A stretch of DNA of 64,000 nt from Ariolimax columbianus (GCA_036924085.1 JAVGWX010000005.1:42105664-42169663), one strand, 5' to 3'. Counted from the first letter of the stretch, positions 23,155-34,761 are shown. Notes: generated by a model not told the origin, from the letters alone. Numbers and translations: made by a program.

Positions 23155-23250
23155 GTAGACCAGCAGCCTGTTAGGCGCCATCTGTGCTGCTCTAAACAAA
23201 GCACGTAACAATGGCAGGTGTTATGCCATGTCACACAGTTTGTCGTCTCC
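23155..23250 (-). repeat. Interspersed repeat segment related to 170-263
   Basis: Read on the minus strand it contains AGATGGCGCCTAACAGGCTG followed by GTCTAC, the same 5' motif seen in the retroposon at 20894-21606. It probably marks the 5' part of another copy of that family or its parent LINE. Confidence 0.55.
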
Positions 23251-23351
23251 GATTATGGGAATGTCCATCCGAAGACGGATGAATCGTGAAGATGCCCAAG
23301 CGGAACAGGAAAGAATAAGGCACATCAGACACGATTCGGCACCGACAACAA

Positions 23352-23412
23352 ATCTAGAAATATTACAACACAAATGATCCCGTAATTAAACAGCAAAACA
23401 AACAAAGTTTTT
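23352..23412. repeat. Repeat with an inverted copy at 7593-7655
   Basis: About 60 bp match the reverse complement of 7593-7655. It lies just upstream of the RTE-like remnant and carries no coding signal. Confidence 0.65.
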
Positions 23413-23858
23413 TTATTTGCATTTATATTCAATTATTAGTAAAGTTAAACTTCTGTGAAATACTGAAAGAAAAAACAAGCACTTGTGAAGTTATACAATA
23501 CTGCTACCATAGATAACAGCTTTAGACGAAATACTCAGAATAAAACAATCAAGGTTTAAGGTTTGATATAGAAGGATACTACACATACATGATATAAACA
23601 CTGAGATCATCATCACCATCATGTAGCATGTCCTTTGCAGAATGTCGCTCCTATCACAGCTTGTTGGAAAGAAACTCGATATCTTACAAAATCACTAGCC
23701 TGCTCCATAGTCCTGCCCAAGCATTCTTTGGCATCTCGGTACCACCACCTTGTCCAGCCTCTGCCTTTCGTCGCCGGTACCATAACCTCCATTGCCGTTC
23801 TCTCAAGACCGCTGTGACTGATGATGTGTTTGTTTTAATTGTTTTAAATTGTTTGTTT

Positions 23859-24245
23859 CGGAAAACCAGCTCAAATCGAGAGGAGCCGCAGACACTTTGG
23901 TTCACGTACCAGGCTGATAAGCCAAGGGCGCGAGGCTACCATGTGGGGGATTGCGACCGAACCCTTGTAAGCCGCAATCCCGCCCAAAATCTCAGCACCA
24001 CTGCAATGGGGGGCTCCTACATGCTTGGGACCTGGGGCTTGCGCCCCAGCCCTATCAGGTAGAGCCACAGTAAGAGGTCCTTGCCGCCCGCAAGTCAAAG
24101 CGGGCGGACAACTGCTTGATACTCACCCTATACGGCGATGGGGTGCGAAAAAACACCAACCAAAGACTTAGTACCTGGTCGGGGTGTCGAAAACAGTAGA
24201 GCAGCCACCTCACTGTGAACTGTCAAGACTCAACCACCGACCATG
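23859..24245 (+). pseudogene. 28S rRNA 3'-end fragment in the leader of the intact copy
   Basis: It starts at a sarcin-ricin-like CGAGAGGAGCCGCAGACAC and runs through TAAGCCGCAATCCCGCCC to the terminal 28S landmarks GGTCGGGGTGTCG and GTAGAGCAGCCACCTCACTG. It is collinear with 15736-16108. Confidence 0.85.
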
Positions 24246-24632
24246 AGAGTTGTCCGCACACCAGGCGAACAACATCTCGGTGACATTACCAGGCTTGTCC
24301 TCTGGCTGAATGCACTCCGGCTACGATATCTACCTCTGTACGTTATCAGCCATATAACTATCATACTGGACGCAGAAGAGATGCAGACCAGCGGGCATTG
24401 CACACCTGCCCCACTGTGTCAACACCCCAGGTGGCGGGGAATGCTAGGCGTACCATCCCTGCATAGAAGCCAAGAACATAAAGGGAAAAAGAGATACCCC
24501 ACTCAAATGCAAATGCTACGTTTCTGGCAGGACGTGACGATCCTGGGATACAGACACAATGGACTGCCTCTCTTCCGGGTAAACCAGTCCATCTCATATA
24601 TCATCATCATTGCACCCTATAGACACGAGTAG
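24243..24632 (+). CDS. Small upstream ORF in the intact family A copy (129 aa)
   Basis: This is the counterpart of 16102-16485. It begins MRVVRTPGEQHLGDITRLVL and is fairly basic, with arginine-rich segments, but has no zinc knuckle. It ends 137 nt before the pol start and is in a different frame. Non-LTR elements of this type often carry a gag-like ORF1 here. This one is much shorter than usual and shows no gag motif, so coding status is uncertain. Confidence 0.3.
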   Translation: MRVVRTPGEQHLGDITRLVLWLNALRLRYLPLYVISHITIILDAEEMQTSGHCTPAPLCQHPRWRGMLGVPSLHRSQEHKGKKRYPTQMQMLRFWQDVTILGYRHNGLPLFRVNQSISYIIIIAPYRHE

Positions 24633-24769
24633 TGAAGACTCGATAGTCTGGTAAGACAACTTCCATAGGAGAGAAAACTCTGATCGTAAACAACTGCTGC
24701 CTTGCAGATAGGCTGGGGACAGCCAAAGGCTAAGGAGGGCATCCCTACAGAAACGCCTGTTGAAATCGG

Positions 24770-27700
24770 ATGCACGGGGCCGCAAGCCTAACAAAACAGT
24801 GCAACGTAAATCACAGTATGATGGCAGCACAACCTATTCGAAAAACGTATGGCGCTCATCCTGAGGAGACCCGCCAGGCAGCGATAGCGCCGGGCCTCAC
24901 GCCTCGAAGGGGCCCACCCTTGACTACTGGTGGTCACCCACCCATGTGTCGTGGAGTCAAGGCACATGGCTATGGGGTAACGTCTATTGGCCAAAACTTC
25001 AAGACCCTCAGAATATTACAGTGGAATGCGGAGGGAGTCATTAACAAAAAACTTTCCCTTACACACCACCTGCATGAAGGTAAGATTGACGTGGCATGTA
25101 TCCAGGAAACGCACCTCAACAGTATCCATAAATTCTCAATCAGAGGATACCAGACCTTCCGTCTAGATAGAGAAGGCCACAAAGGAGGGGTCCTGATACT
25201 GACCAGAAACAGCATACCGAGTAGCGCGGTACCTGTCAATCACACCGGACAAGCAGAAATTGTAGGAGTTGACATAATGGCTCAAGAGACGAAGCTCCGC
25301 ATTTTCAATCTGTACGGACCACCAAACAGAGACCTATCGCTCTCGAGCATGGAGGTCAGAGACTCCAACTGCATAGTAGTTGGAGATTTCAACAGCCACT
25401 CGGAGAGATGGGGCTACTCTGACACAGACAGCAGAGGTGACGAAGTGGAAGATTGGGAGATAGATGCAAATCTCTCCCTAATCAATAGGCCGGAGGATAG
25501 CCCTAGCTTCTATTCAAGAACATGGCATACCACCTCGACTCCGGATTTGGCCTTCTCCACACAGGACATACACTATAAAATAGACCGCCAGGTGCTAAAC
25601 CAACTGGCAGGTAGCGACCACAGGCCGATCAGGCTAACCATTGACATGGAAGTAGGCCCACAGGAAACAAAACCGCTCCCACGTTGGAATTACAAACGAG
25701 CCGACTGGGACAGATTTGCAATCCTGACAGATGGGCTGTGTGAAACCATCAACACACGAAACACCAAAATGAAGCCCATGGTAGAGAGCCTAAGCAAGGC
25801 AATAATGCAAGCCGCCACTGAAACCATCCCAAGAGGAGCTAGGAAAAACTATAAGCCCTACTGGAATGATGAGTTACAGAAAGTGGAAGATGCAGTAACA
25901 AATGCTAGGAACGTGGCAGAACGTGAAAAATCCATGGAGGCGAACATCGCCCTCAAAGCCACCACGGCGAAGTACAAACACGCTCTCAAGCAAACAGCAA
26001 GAGAAAGTTGGAAAAACAAAACGGAAAGTTTAAACCTGGACAAAGAAGGGAACAAGCTATGGAAGCTAGTCAGAGCCATGAACGACGAAACCCCGTCAAA
26101 TAAACAAATTACTATCAAGCAGGGCGAGAACTTGATCACAGGTAAGAAAGCCGCAAACGCCTTTGTCGATCACTATGCCAGAGCAAACCACATCGAGGTC
26201 CCTGCAGATAAGCATACAGACATTAGCGAAGAGCTAAAGCGACACGAAAACATAAATACGGCTCCTGAAGAGCACATGATGGCCAAACTAACCATGCGTG
26301 AAATGGAAGAGGCTATGAGAACACTAAAGAAAAGGAAATCTCCCGGAAAAGACGGGATAACAAACGAAATGCTGATGGGGCTGGGCCAAACAGCGAAGAA
26401 AAAACTACTATCAGTCCTGAACCAAAGCTGGAAAAGGGGTATTGTACCCCAGGCATGGAAGGATGCAATACTGGTACCAGTACCAAAAACAGGAAAAGAT
26501 AAAACAGATCCGAATGGATACAGGCCCATAAGCCTACTGAGCTGTGTCGGCAAGCTGATGGAACGGATGATAAACACCAGACTGATGTGGCATCTGGAAG
26601 AAAAACGAATTCTAATCCCACAGCAAGCCGGCTTTAGACAGCACAGATCCACTGAGGACCAGGTCATCCTCATAGCCCAGGAGATAGAAGATGCCTACCA
26701 GGCACAGAAGCACACAGTAGCTGTCTGGGTGGATCTGGAAAAGGCATTTGACAAAGTCTGGAAGGACGGACTTAGAGTCAAGCTGAGAAGAAGTGATGTC
26801 TGTGGGAAGATGTACAAGTGGATCAACCACTACCTCAAACAAAGAACGGCCAGAGTCCAAGTACAAGGGCAGATGAGCAAAAAGGTGACACTCGAGCAGG
26901 GAGTACCCCAAGGGGGAGTACTGTCACCCACACTCTTTCTGGTATATATAAACGATATTACAGAGAATATACCAAGAAGAGTCCATAGCTCAATGTTTGC
27001 AGACGATCTGGCTATGTGGACCTCTGAAAAGAATCTCACCATAGCAAGAAACCGGATGCAAACGGCCCTAACATCGCTGGAAGAGTGGGCGAACTCATGG
27101 CTGGTAAAAATAAACGAGGAGAAAACCACGTGCACAATATTCTCGCTCTCATTAAAACCCCAAAGTACCAAATTAAGCCTAAACGGCAAAATCCTGCAGC
27201 CAAACGACAACCCAACCTATCTGGGAGTCACATTTGATCGGCGCATGACATGGAAAAGTCAGATTGAGAGAAACCGAATGAAAGCCAGAGAAAGAATGGC
27301 GATCATGAGGAAACTTGCTGGCACAAGCTGGGGAGCAGACGAAAGCATACTAAAGAAACTGTACACTGGAAGAGTGAGACCAGTTCTCGAGTATGGCATT
27401 GCGGCATGGACAACAGCAGCGAAGGCGAACTTCGATAAAGTTAACAAACTTCAAAACCAAGCCATGAGAATCATAACAGGTGGCATGAAGTCAACGCCAA
27501 TTGTAGAACTTGAAAAGATTACAAGACTGCAATCCATGACCGATAGAAGAGACTGCAGAGCCCAGCTGCAGTCAGAGAAACTCCGAAGACTGACGGACCA
27601 TCCAATGTACCAGAGACTAAACAATCTGGGAAATGGGAAACTGAAGCGGAGAAACTTTGCAGAAATAGCCAAAGCAAAGATGCACGAAGATCCCACAAAC

Positions 27701-28678
27701 GCACTAACAACACCAAAACCCATCACTACTGTACGAAAACCTACTTGGAGGCAGGATATATTTCCAGAGGTGGTAGAAAATATACCAGGTATTGCAAACA
27801 AAAACTGCCAGAGTGAGAAAGAAAGGAGAGACACTACCCTAAGCTTCATAACGAAAAGCTACCCAAGCATGGACTGGACCCATGCATACACCGACGGTTC
27901 TGTAACAAACACTACACAGAACGGAGGGGCAGGAGCATTCCTGAACCTACCAAATGGCACAAATATAACACTGTCATTCGCTACTGGTAAGTACACAAGC
28001 AATTTCAGAGCAGAGGCAGAGGCACTGAGGGCGGCAGTGGAAGAAATGGCAACACACAGTGAAAATGAGAGCCATATAGTCTTGCTGACAGATGCTCTCG
28101 AAGTAGTCACAGCGCTAAAAAGCCAGAAGAACACTGAGCTTAATGACTTAAGAGCAGCACTCTGCAAACTGTGCCAGCAGTCCGCACCAAAAAGGGTGGT
28201 GATACAGTGGGTTCCGTCACACTGCAACATCCAAGGAAACGAGGAGGCCGATAGACTGGCAAAAGAAGGTGCAAGACTACCACAAACAGATACCAGTATG
28301 ACGTACGAAGAGTCAAAACGGCTTATCAAAGCCAGATACATGTCCAAATGGGAAACCGAACATACTGGTTACACCAAAAACGATGCCTATTACCAGTTGA
28401 ACCGAAGAGAGCAGGTCGTTGTCTTCAGACTTCGCACTGGCCACAACAGACTGAGGTACCACCTATTCAACAAACTGAAGATAGGGTGTACCGACGAATG
28501 CCCGTGCGGTACTGGTAAAATGACCACTGAACATCTGCTGCAGAACTGCCCGACATACGAGGATCAGAGAGAGCAGATGTGGCCATTGCCAGTGGAACTG
28601 CAAGACAAGCTGTATGGTAGTGGCGAGAGTCTCAGGATGACCGCTGCTTTTTTCGAAAAAATAATGGTTACTGTCTGA
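24770..28678 (+). CDS. Family A LINE polyprotein: APE endonuclease, reverse transcriptase, RNase H
   Basis: The 1302-residue protein nicks target DNA, copies the element RNA in place and has its own RNase H. The endonuclease spans about residues 82-290, with QWN (85-87), QET (112-114), GDFNSH (205-210) and SDHRP (282-286). The RT spans about 560-830, with NGYRPISLL (582-590), VDLEKAFD (654-661), GVPQGGVLSP (711-720) and catalytic FADD (743-746). The RNase H spans about 1037-1165, with D1042 in TDGS, E1082, D1108 in LLTD and D1161 in EEADRLA. A C-terminal CxxxCxC...H...C array lies at 1240-1260. All catalytic residues are present. The start is the first ATG, 80 residues before the endonuclease; ATGs at 24821 and 24824 are alternatives. 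The region before EN is proline-rich. Confidence 0.95.
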   Translation: MHGAASLTKQCNVNHSMMAAQPIRKTYGAHPEETRQAAIAPGLTPRRGPPLTTGGHPPMCRGVKAHGYGVTSIGQNFKTLRILQWNAEGVINKKLSLTHHLHEGKIDVACIQETHLNSIHKFSIRGYQTFRLDREGHKGGVLILTRNSIPSSAVPVNHTGQAEIVGVDIMAQETKLRIFNLYGPPNRDLSLSSMEVRDSNCIVVGDFNSHSERWGYSDTDSRGDEVEDWEIDANLSLINRPEDSPSFYSRTWHTTSTPDLAFSTQDIHYKIDRQVLNQLAGSDHRPIRLTIDMEVGPQETKPLPRWNYKRADWDRFAILTDGLCETINTRNTKMKPMVESLSKAIMQAATETIPRGARKNYKPYWNDELQKVEDAVTNARNVAEREKSMEANIALKATTAKYKHALKQTARESWKNKTESLNLDKEGNKLWKLVRAMNDETPSNKQITIKQGENLITGKKAANAFVDHYARANHIEVPADKHTDISEELKRHENINTAPEEHMMAKLTMREMEEAMRTLKKRKSPGKDGITNEMLMGLGQTAKKKLLSVLNQSWKRGIVPQAWKDAILVPVPKTGKDKTDPNGYRPISLLSCVGKLMERMINTRLMWHLEEKRILIPQQAGFRQHRSTEDQVILIAQEIEDAYQAQKHTVAVWVDLEKAFDKVWKDGLRVKLRRSDVCGKMYKWINHYLKQRTARVQVQGQMSKKVTLEQGVPQGGVLSPTLFLVYINDITENIPRRVHSSMFADDLAMWTSEKNLTIARNRMQTALTSLEEWANSWLVKINEEKTTCTIFSLSLKPQSTKLSLNGKILQPNDNPTYLGVTFDRRMTWKSQIERNRMKARERMAIMRKLAGTSWGADESILKKLYTGRVRPVLEYGIAAWTTAAKANFDKVNKLQNQAMRIITGGMKSTPIVELEKITRLQSMTDRRDCRAQLQSEKLRRLTDHPMYQRLNNLGNGKLKRRNFAEIAKAKMHEDPTNALTTPKPITTVRKPTWRQDIFPEVVENIPGIANKNCQSEKERRDTTLSFITKSYPSMDWTHAYTDGSVTNTTQNGGAGAFLNLPNGTNITLSFATGKYTSNFRAEAEALRAAVEEMATHSENESHIVLLTDALEVVTALKSQKNTELNDLRAALCKLCQQSAPKRVVIQWVPSHCNIQGNEEADRLAKEGARLPQTDTSMTYEESKRLIKARYMSKWETEHTGYTKNDAYYQLNRREQVVVFRLRTGHNRLRYHLFNKLKIGCTDECPCGTGKMTTEHLLQNCPTYEDQREQMWPLPVELQDKLYGSGESLRMTAAFFEKIMVTV

Positions 28679-30079
28679 CTGTGTACGCAGAAGAAGAAGA
28701 AGAAATTGTTTGTTTTAATTTGTTTTAATTTTCTGTTCATGATGGAATGAATGAACAAGTTCTCCTCAATGTATAAATCTTGTCGAATGCGTGTATTATT
28801 TTTTTTCAGCCCATACAATTCTGAGGACCTTTCTACACAAAGAACTCGATTCTTTTCCTTGAGGTTTGGGAAACAGTCCATGTTTATATTATCACTGGAA
28901 AAACAAAGGTTCTCAGCATTTTCATTTCTAATGATTTTCTGCCATAGTTTCCTCCTTCTGGCATAGTTTCCCCAGATTGTGTAGACTCTGCACTGCAATT
29001 GGCAATGTTGACTTCTTGTTTTGTCAGTGTCAGTTTTTGTTTTATTTGTTTACAAGGAGGTTTCAACCTTTGCTGCTTCTGCTGACGACTGCAATTAGAA
29101 GCACTAACCCTACTGTACTGTTTGATAGTATCACAGTATCGTCTTCGTTTTTAGTTTGTATCAACCCATTGAAAAGGGAGCGTAACTTTCGACATTTCTC
29201 TTTCTCTTCCTAATCATGCACTCTGCATAGTGTTAATTAGGTATGGAAAGAGGATACAGCTCTGCTGTTCTCTCATTTGTACTTCGAACAAATCTTATAT
29301 TTCCCAAGATACTCTGACAGCAGCTTGTTGTTCCTTTTATAATGGTTCGATTAGATACACTGGCAACTATATATCTATCATGATTTTCCTCAATGTCTGA
29401 TGTTTTACAAAATCGAAGGCCTTCGTAAAATTGATAAAGCATATATACAGATATACGTTATACTTTTTACATTTTCACAGATTCCTCACACGTGATCTCT
29501 GGTCGCTCTTTCTTTGCTTTTGTACTTAAAGAATTTTGCATTCAATTATTATTTCTATCCTCTTCAATGTAATCTGCATATGGATCTTGCTAGCGTGGCT
29601 AATTAGCAAACTAGTGTGATAATTTGTACACAGCTTAAGGTTGTCTTTCTTTGACCGAGAAATATAGATTGATTTCAATTATGCCTGCCGCGACTCTGTG
29701 CTGTGCAATATCCTCGTGCACAGTAGATGATAAATACGAGCACTGGTCCCCCTCTTGTATGTAATACGTCCGCTGAGATGTTATCGCACTCCAGTGACAT
29801 TCCCTTTTTTTTTAAAACGTATCGCTTGCCGAGCGCACTTCGTCTAATGTCAGTTCAAGTTCTTTCTTCGTTCGATAATATTGAGTGCTTTGAAGTGTCT
29901 TCCTACATGGCTTCAGAGTACTCCGTCGATCTTTTCAAAATATATTTATTGCATGTTAATAAGTTGTCCTATCTGTCATTTATGACCTGTGGTACTTGCC
30001 GAAACTCTCTTGTCAGTGTTCTTACCTTCTTAAAGGCATCTCCCTCACTGCCGTGTTTTTATTGTTCTTCAATACTTTA

Positions 30080-30935
30080 ACAGGTGCCTAGTATGTACCT
30101 TGTTCTGTTTTTTCTTACTTCTTTTTACTTTTACTCGCACATTTTCCTTGTGTGCTGATTCTTTTAAGTCCGTTATGTTTTAATTTTCTACTATTTTCTA
30201 TTAGCTTCGGTGTTTCTTCTGATATGTAGCTTTGTGAGTCAGTCTAGAAAGAATTACCAATTGTCCTGATAAAATGTATTTAGTATTGCATATAAGCAAT
30301 TAGAAAAACCTGTTTATTGAAACATGTAAATGTCAACGAAGAGGTAAAATAGTATTTTTGGACTTAGCATCACAATTGATGGATAAACACATCAGATCAC
30401 TAATGCCGTACTTTTGCAAAGCTATACTGCATTCTAATCTAATAGACGAAAATGGAACTGCAGTTTTTTAAAAAAGAAATAAAACAGTGTTCTGCTCACA
30501 AGTAACTTCAAATTCCATGAGTTTAAATTCAGAACTATGAAGTACACCAACAATATTATAATATGTAAAATGTGTTAGCCATATATTTCTTGATATCATA
30601 TGGCAGAAATAAATGCAAACATATGTCTGAGAAGAATGACAGGACAAGAATTGTCCCATATCTAGAAAACAATATTGATGGACCAATCGGAATTACATAA
30701 TTTAAATAATAATATAAAGTTTACAAAATCCAAAATATTAAGAAATGCACGAATATAGGTATTATGTGGCTATAAGCTACTTGTTGATATCACTTGATGA
30801 AATATCTGCTAGTTGTTGAAGTGGTCAATAATATATCAACATGTTGCACCACATTTTTGGTAGTTAAACCTAGAAGAAAAAGACTTCCTTATAGAGATGA
30901 AAGTGAAGACATAAAATACTACAATAATAATAGTA
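30080..30935. other. AT-rich interval without recognised gene
   Basis: No coding, RNA or transposon signature was recognised. Base composition is strongly AT-rich. Confidence 0.4.
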
Positions 30936-31350
30936 ACAATTATAGTTGTCCATCGTAAGCGAAGGGCGACAGCATGAGATTTGTTCTACGAGATGTGTTC
31001 TCCAATGACTAAAAAGATAAATCGTGACACTGCAGACATTGTGGCTCTCGGGATACTCATATGATGAGTCCGATGTGGAGTCGGTGTTCGTTTTGCTCTT
31101 TTCGGTGGCACACCTACTGTAACCCTCTGCAAACCTTTGGTGATTTTAATGCGCCAGGTGGAACATGTCTGTGAAAGCAGCTCCCAGGAGTTCATTTCAA
31201 TGTTAAAGTTGTTCAGAGACACTTTCAAGGAGCCACTATAGCGTTTCTTCGATCCACCTAATGAATTGCTGCCTGGTCTGAGCTCACTGTATAACGGAAG
31301 CGTATGAATGTTCAACATGTTACTCTTACTAATAATTTCAAAGTTAGGCA
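30936..31350 (-). pseudogene. LINE G 3'-terminal fragment
   Basis: On the minus strand a 121-residue open frame (30986-31351) reads LYSELRPGSNSLGGSKKRYS, then LKVSLNNFNI and SWELLSQTCSTWR. This is the characteristic C-terminal region of a LINE class common in aquatic animals. The 3' end runs CGATGGACAACTATAATTG into an ATA/ATT-type tail. The copy is severely 5'-truncated. Its end resembles the SINE at 22473-22885. Confidence 0.75.
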
Positions 31351-31932
31351 CTTAGTTATGTCACTCAATTCTAACCAGTCTATGCAAACATCTCAAGTGA
31401 ACAAAGTTTAGCCACAAAGTTTTTGATTTAATAAATAATACATTTTTTTTAAGGAAATGGGATACATGGAAGCTGTTTCAAGATCTTATCAGAAATAAAA
31501 CACACTCTGATTTTGACAAGTATGTAGCAAATCAGAATGTCTGAAAAGGAAAACCAAATGAGAAGATAGTCGAAAATACGCTGTTGAATGTGCTTCTAGA
31601 ATCTCTGCAAATTTTCAATGAGCCATATCATTTTCTTCTCTTTTTTTTTTTTTCGTATTTAATTAAGACCTTACTCTACTACACAGAAAGACATGAGCTC
31701 TAATTTTATTTTAAAAAGCTATTAATTGCCAAGTTTTGTAATGTACCTCAAAGAAAGTTATTCCAATCGATAACATGATCCCAACACTCTCTTGAGCTTT
31801 GAGCATCATTTTATAGCTGACAGTGTCTTGCCATACACTTCCATGTGTCATGTCTTTGGCCAAATACATCAGCACATCAAGTAAGCATATAGTAAACTGG
31901 CTGTGGACAGAACACAAAGCGCATTTGTATAT
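31351..31932. other. AT-rich interval without recognised gene
   Basis: No recognisable gene or repeat was seen. Several homopolymer runs are present (a T-run near 31640). Confidence 0.4.
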
Positions 31933-31941
31933 ATTCATATA

Positions 31942-34747
31942 ATAATAATAATAATAATAATACAAAAATAATTCGTCCATCGTCATCTATGACCAACATC
32001 ATTCACATGTCATAATGCAACCTTGAGTTTGTGTGTGCGCTTGTGACTGATCAAGCCAATTCGAGTCTGGAAAAGTCTATGGCACGACTGGCTAACGTAA
32101 TCAGCAGTTGTCTTTAAAATTTTCTCTGCTCTTGACTTCCTGACTGCACGTTTATACTGAGCTGCCTGGATACGGACACCCTCGCTAAATTCAATGCCAT
32201 CTGTGACGTGCTCTTCAATGCTGAGCGATTGTGAGCCAGGTTCTCCCAGTTGTTAAATGTCTTTTTGGCAGCACTTAAGGGACTCTTTCAGACTGTCCTT
32301 GAAACGCTTTTTAGGACGCCCTTGTGATCGTTCTCTTTCACTCAGTTCGCTATACAAGAGCCTCTGTGGAAGACTTTCGCTTGACATTCGGACAAGGAGG
32401 CCAGCCTATCTCAATTAGGATTTGTGCAGAAGTGCATGAATACTTCGCATGTTGGCTCTGGACAGCACTTCAGTATCTGTGATTTGGTCCTACTAGCGTA
32501 TACGCAATATGCGTCTCAGACAGTTTATGTGAAAATAATTTATCCTCCTGGTGTCACCAGCATAGACAGTCCAGCTCTCACACGCATAGAGCAAGGTGGG
32601 GACAATGGCGGCAGGGTAGACCTTCAGCTTAGTCATTATGTTGATTCCTCGACGTTCTCATACTGTTGAGCGCATTGGCCAAAAGCTGAGCTGGCCTTTG
32701 CTATTCTATTAGCCAGCTCATCAGCAATAGTCACTGATCTTGATAGCGATTTCCGAGGTAGATACATTTTTCAACCGCTTGTAATTTCTGTTCATTCACC
32801 GTAACTACTGGCTATTTATACAATGTTCCCAGTGACGGTTGATACATGACCTCGTTTTCTTTGTGCTTATTATCAAGCCAAATTTGTCACAAGCAGTAGA
32901 GAATCGGTCCATACCCTACTGTATTTTCCGTTCTGAGGTATTGTTCAGAGTACAGTCATCCGCATATAAGAGTTCGCATTTCGTGTCGCGCATCACCTTG
33001 GTTTTCGCCTTCAGACTGCGTAAATTGAGTAAACCAACATCCATGCGGTACTTTATTGGTATGCCATACTTGGTATTCTTGAACATTAACATAGCTGAAA
33101 ACATCGTACTGAACAGTGTCGAAGCATGTTAACATCCCTGTTTTACAACGTTGTTGACCTCGAATGGCGGAGAGGTCTCGACGGTGTCAAATACACGTGC
33201 GCGCATTCCCTAGTAGAGTTATTTCACCACAGTTACACATTTTCTTGGACTGCCGAATTTAAACTTGATCTACCATAGCCCACCTCTACTGACTGTATCA
33301 AATGCCTTTGTGCGATCAATCAACGTAATATAGAGTTCGCGGTTATATTCTCAACATTTCTCCTGCACCTGACGTGTTGCAAATATAATTGTTCACATTT
33401 CCTCGATCAACTCCAAATTCACATTGACTTCACACTGATGTTCAGGCGGTTGAGCAGCACGCGCCCGATACTTTTTCTGGCAGTGAAATTCCGCGGTGAT
33501 TGTCACACTCTTGGCGATTGCCTGTTTTTTTTGTTGTAGATATGCACTATCGGCGCATCCTTAATTTCATGTGGGACTACTCTTTCAGCCTACATAGAGC
33601 AGAAAAGTTCAGTGAGCCTTTATGTGAGACATATTTCTGCTACTGTAAACACATTTGCTAGTATTGCGTCAGCTCCAGCGGCTTTTCCAAGAGAAAGAGA
33701 TTTGATGGCTTTGTCTGCTTTATCCTCAGTTATGATATTATCTTTGGCCGTGTTCACTTCCATATGTTGGAAGGCCTCTTTATTTACTGATGATGGACTG
33801 TTAAGAACGTTGCAGAAATGCCCTGCCCACCTGTCGAGGATCTGAGCTTTCTGTTAGCAATCCATCGGCATTGTGAACTGGAGAGTTACCAGAAGGCTGT
33901 GGACAATATCGTTATTTCAGTGCCGCGTAGAACCCTTTAGTCATGACACACAGCAAACGCCTCTGTCTCGTCTGTCTGTCTGCTTAGCCAGGAATAGTGT
34001 AACTCCCTAAGTCTCTTTTGAACTATTCTTCGAGCCCAAGTGAAGGCCATTTTCTTGGACAAGGAGGATGTGTCATTTTGAAGAGCCCTGTGCGCGTGAC
34101 GCTTTCCGTCGAGAAGAATCTTAATTTCGTCATCATTTTCGTCGAACCAGTCTTTGTGCTTCCGTGTGGATGGACTAAGGTGTTTTAACGCTGTAGAGTA
34201 AACAATGTCCCTTAGGGTCGCCCAGTTTTGATCGATGCTGTAGTTTCCAAGCTGAATCTCATAAGCCTGGTTTCTAGCTCAGCAGAGAAACTGTTTCTAG
34301 TAGGTTCCCACTTCAGCTTCTCAACATTTAGTCTCCCCGGTGCTTTTGTCCCCTGAGGACGCCTCTTGGGTTGGACTTTAAAAATAAACTTGGTTCTCAC
34401 GAGACGATGGTCAGTCCAACATTTCGCGCAACACACACTAATAGTTATTTTGACATCACTTCAGTCTCGACGTATGACAATGATGTAGTCGATAAGATGC
34501 CGGTGGTGAGACCTGGAATGCATCCACGTTGTCCTTTTTCTAGTTGGAAGTCGAAAAATGGTGTTGGTAATGATAAGCACATTTGCGGCACATGTCCTCT
34601 AAGAGTAGGCCGTTGCCGTTACATTTACCTATGCTATTTCGACAAATGATGCCTTCCATCACACGCAGTGTGGTGTGCGCCAACGCTCGCGTTAAAATCT
34701 CCTAGCAGAATCAATTTGTAAAATAAAATTGATTCTGTTAGGAGATT
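31942..34747 (-). pseudogene. LINE G copy, 5'-truncated and decayed
   Basis: Read on the minus strand it starts in the endonuclease (LLGDFNASVGAHH, about 34715-34670; CWTDHRLVR near 34420). An RT follows (YRMDVGLLNLRSLKAKTK and LLYADD, about 33055-32955), then the C-terminal LYSELSERERSQGRPKKRF region (about 32350) and a GLISH-type finger remnant. The 3' end has a GATGACGATGGACGAATTAT end and an ATA-repeat tail (31939-31962). ATTCATATA at 31933-31941 and 34753-34761 may be a 9-bp TSD, though the area is AT-rich. The 5' end carries a 22-bp fold-back. Many stops make it inactive. Confidence 0.75.
34696..34747. repeat. 22-bp inverted repeat (hairpin) at the LINE G 5' end
   Basis: Arms 34696-34717 and 34726-34747 are complementary with one mismatch around an 8-nt loop. 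The left arm is element sequence (endonuclease LILLGDFN region) and the right arm is its inverted duplicate. The structure lies exactly at the truncated 5' end of the copy, so it looks like a snap-back product of cDNA synthesis and not a regulatory hairpin. Confidence 0.8.
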
Positions 34748-34761
34748 GTAACATTCATATA

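Larger units (their letters stand above)
23859..28702 (+). mobile_element. Family A LINE with intact pol, potentially active
   Basis: A 4.84-kb element flanked by a perfect 13-bp TSD (AAATTGTTTGTTT at 23846-23858 and 28703-28715). It has about 0.9 kb of leader that begins inside the 28S-like sarcin-ricin region, a small ORF, an uninterrupted 1302-codon pol and a GAA tail. Compared with 13282-19891 it lacks the ETS, 18S and monomer part, so it is 5'-truncated in the rRNA-derived leader. The intact ORF and perfect TSD show recent insertion. The ORF organisation (EN-RT-RNase H) fits the I superfamily; the exact clade (I, Nimb or Ingi-like) is not certain. Confidence 0.95.
23612..30080 (-). pseudogene. 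RTE-like LINE remnant split by the intact family A copy
   Basis: On the minus strand this diverged copy of the ATG-tailed RTE-like family shows the 3' end (CAT-rich tail at 23612-23625, then the terminal coding region to 23845). It resumes beyond the family A insertion at 28716 and can be followed by alignment with 37964-39542 through about 29000, 29280-29450 and 29580-29910. Frames are thoroughly broken. The insertion site is a TTTTAATT-rich stretch. The 5' limit near 30080 is approximate. Confidence 0.7.

Noticed and set aside
24650..24770. HDV-like self-cleaving ribozyme in the family A leader
   Set aside because: GGCTG-GGGA-CAGCC followed by AAAGGCTAAGGAGGGC resembles a P4 stem with a catalytic J4/2 strand, but I could not find matching P1 and P2 strands, and the position is internal to the leader and not at the RNA 5' end.
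27859..28347. Long minus-strand ORFs antisense to family A pol (126-166 codons, repeated at each copy)
   Set aside because: They recur only because the sense sequence is conserved. The translations are serine/phenylalanine-rich shadows without motifs.
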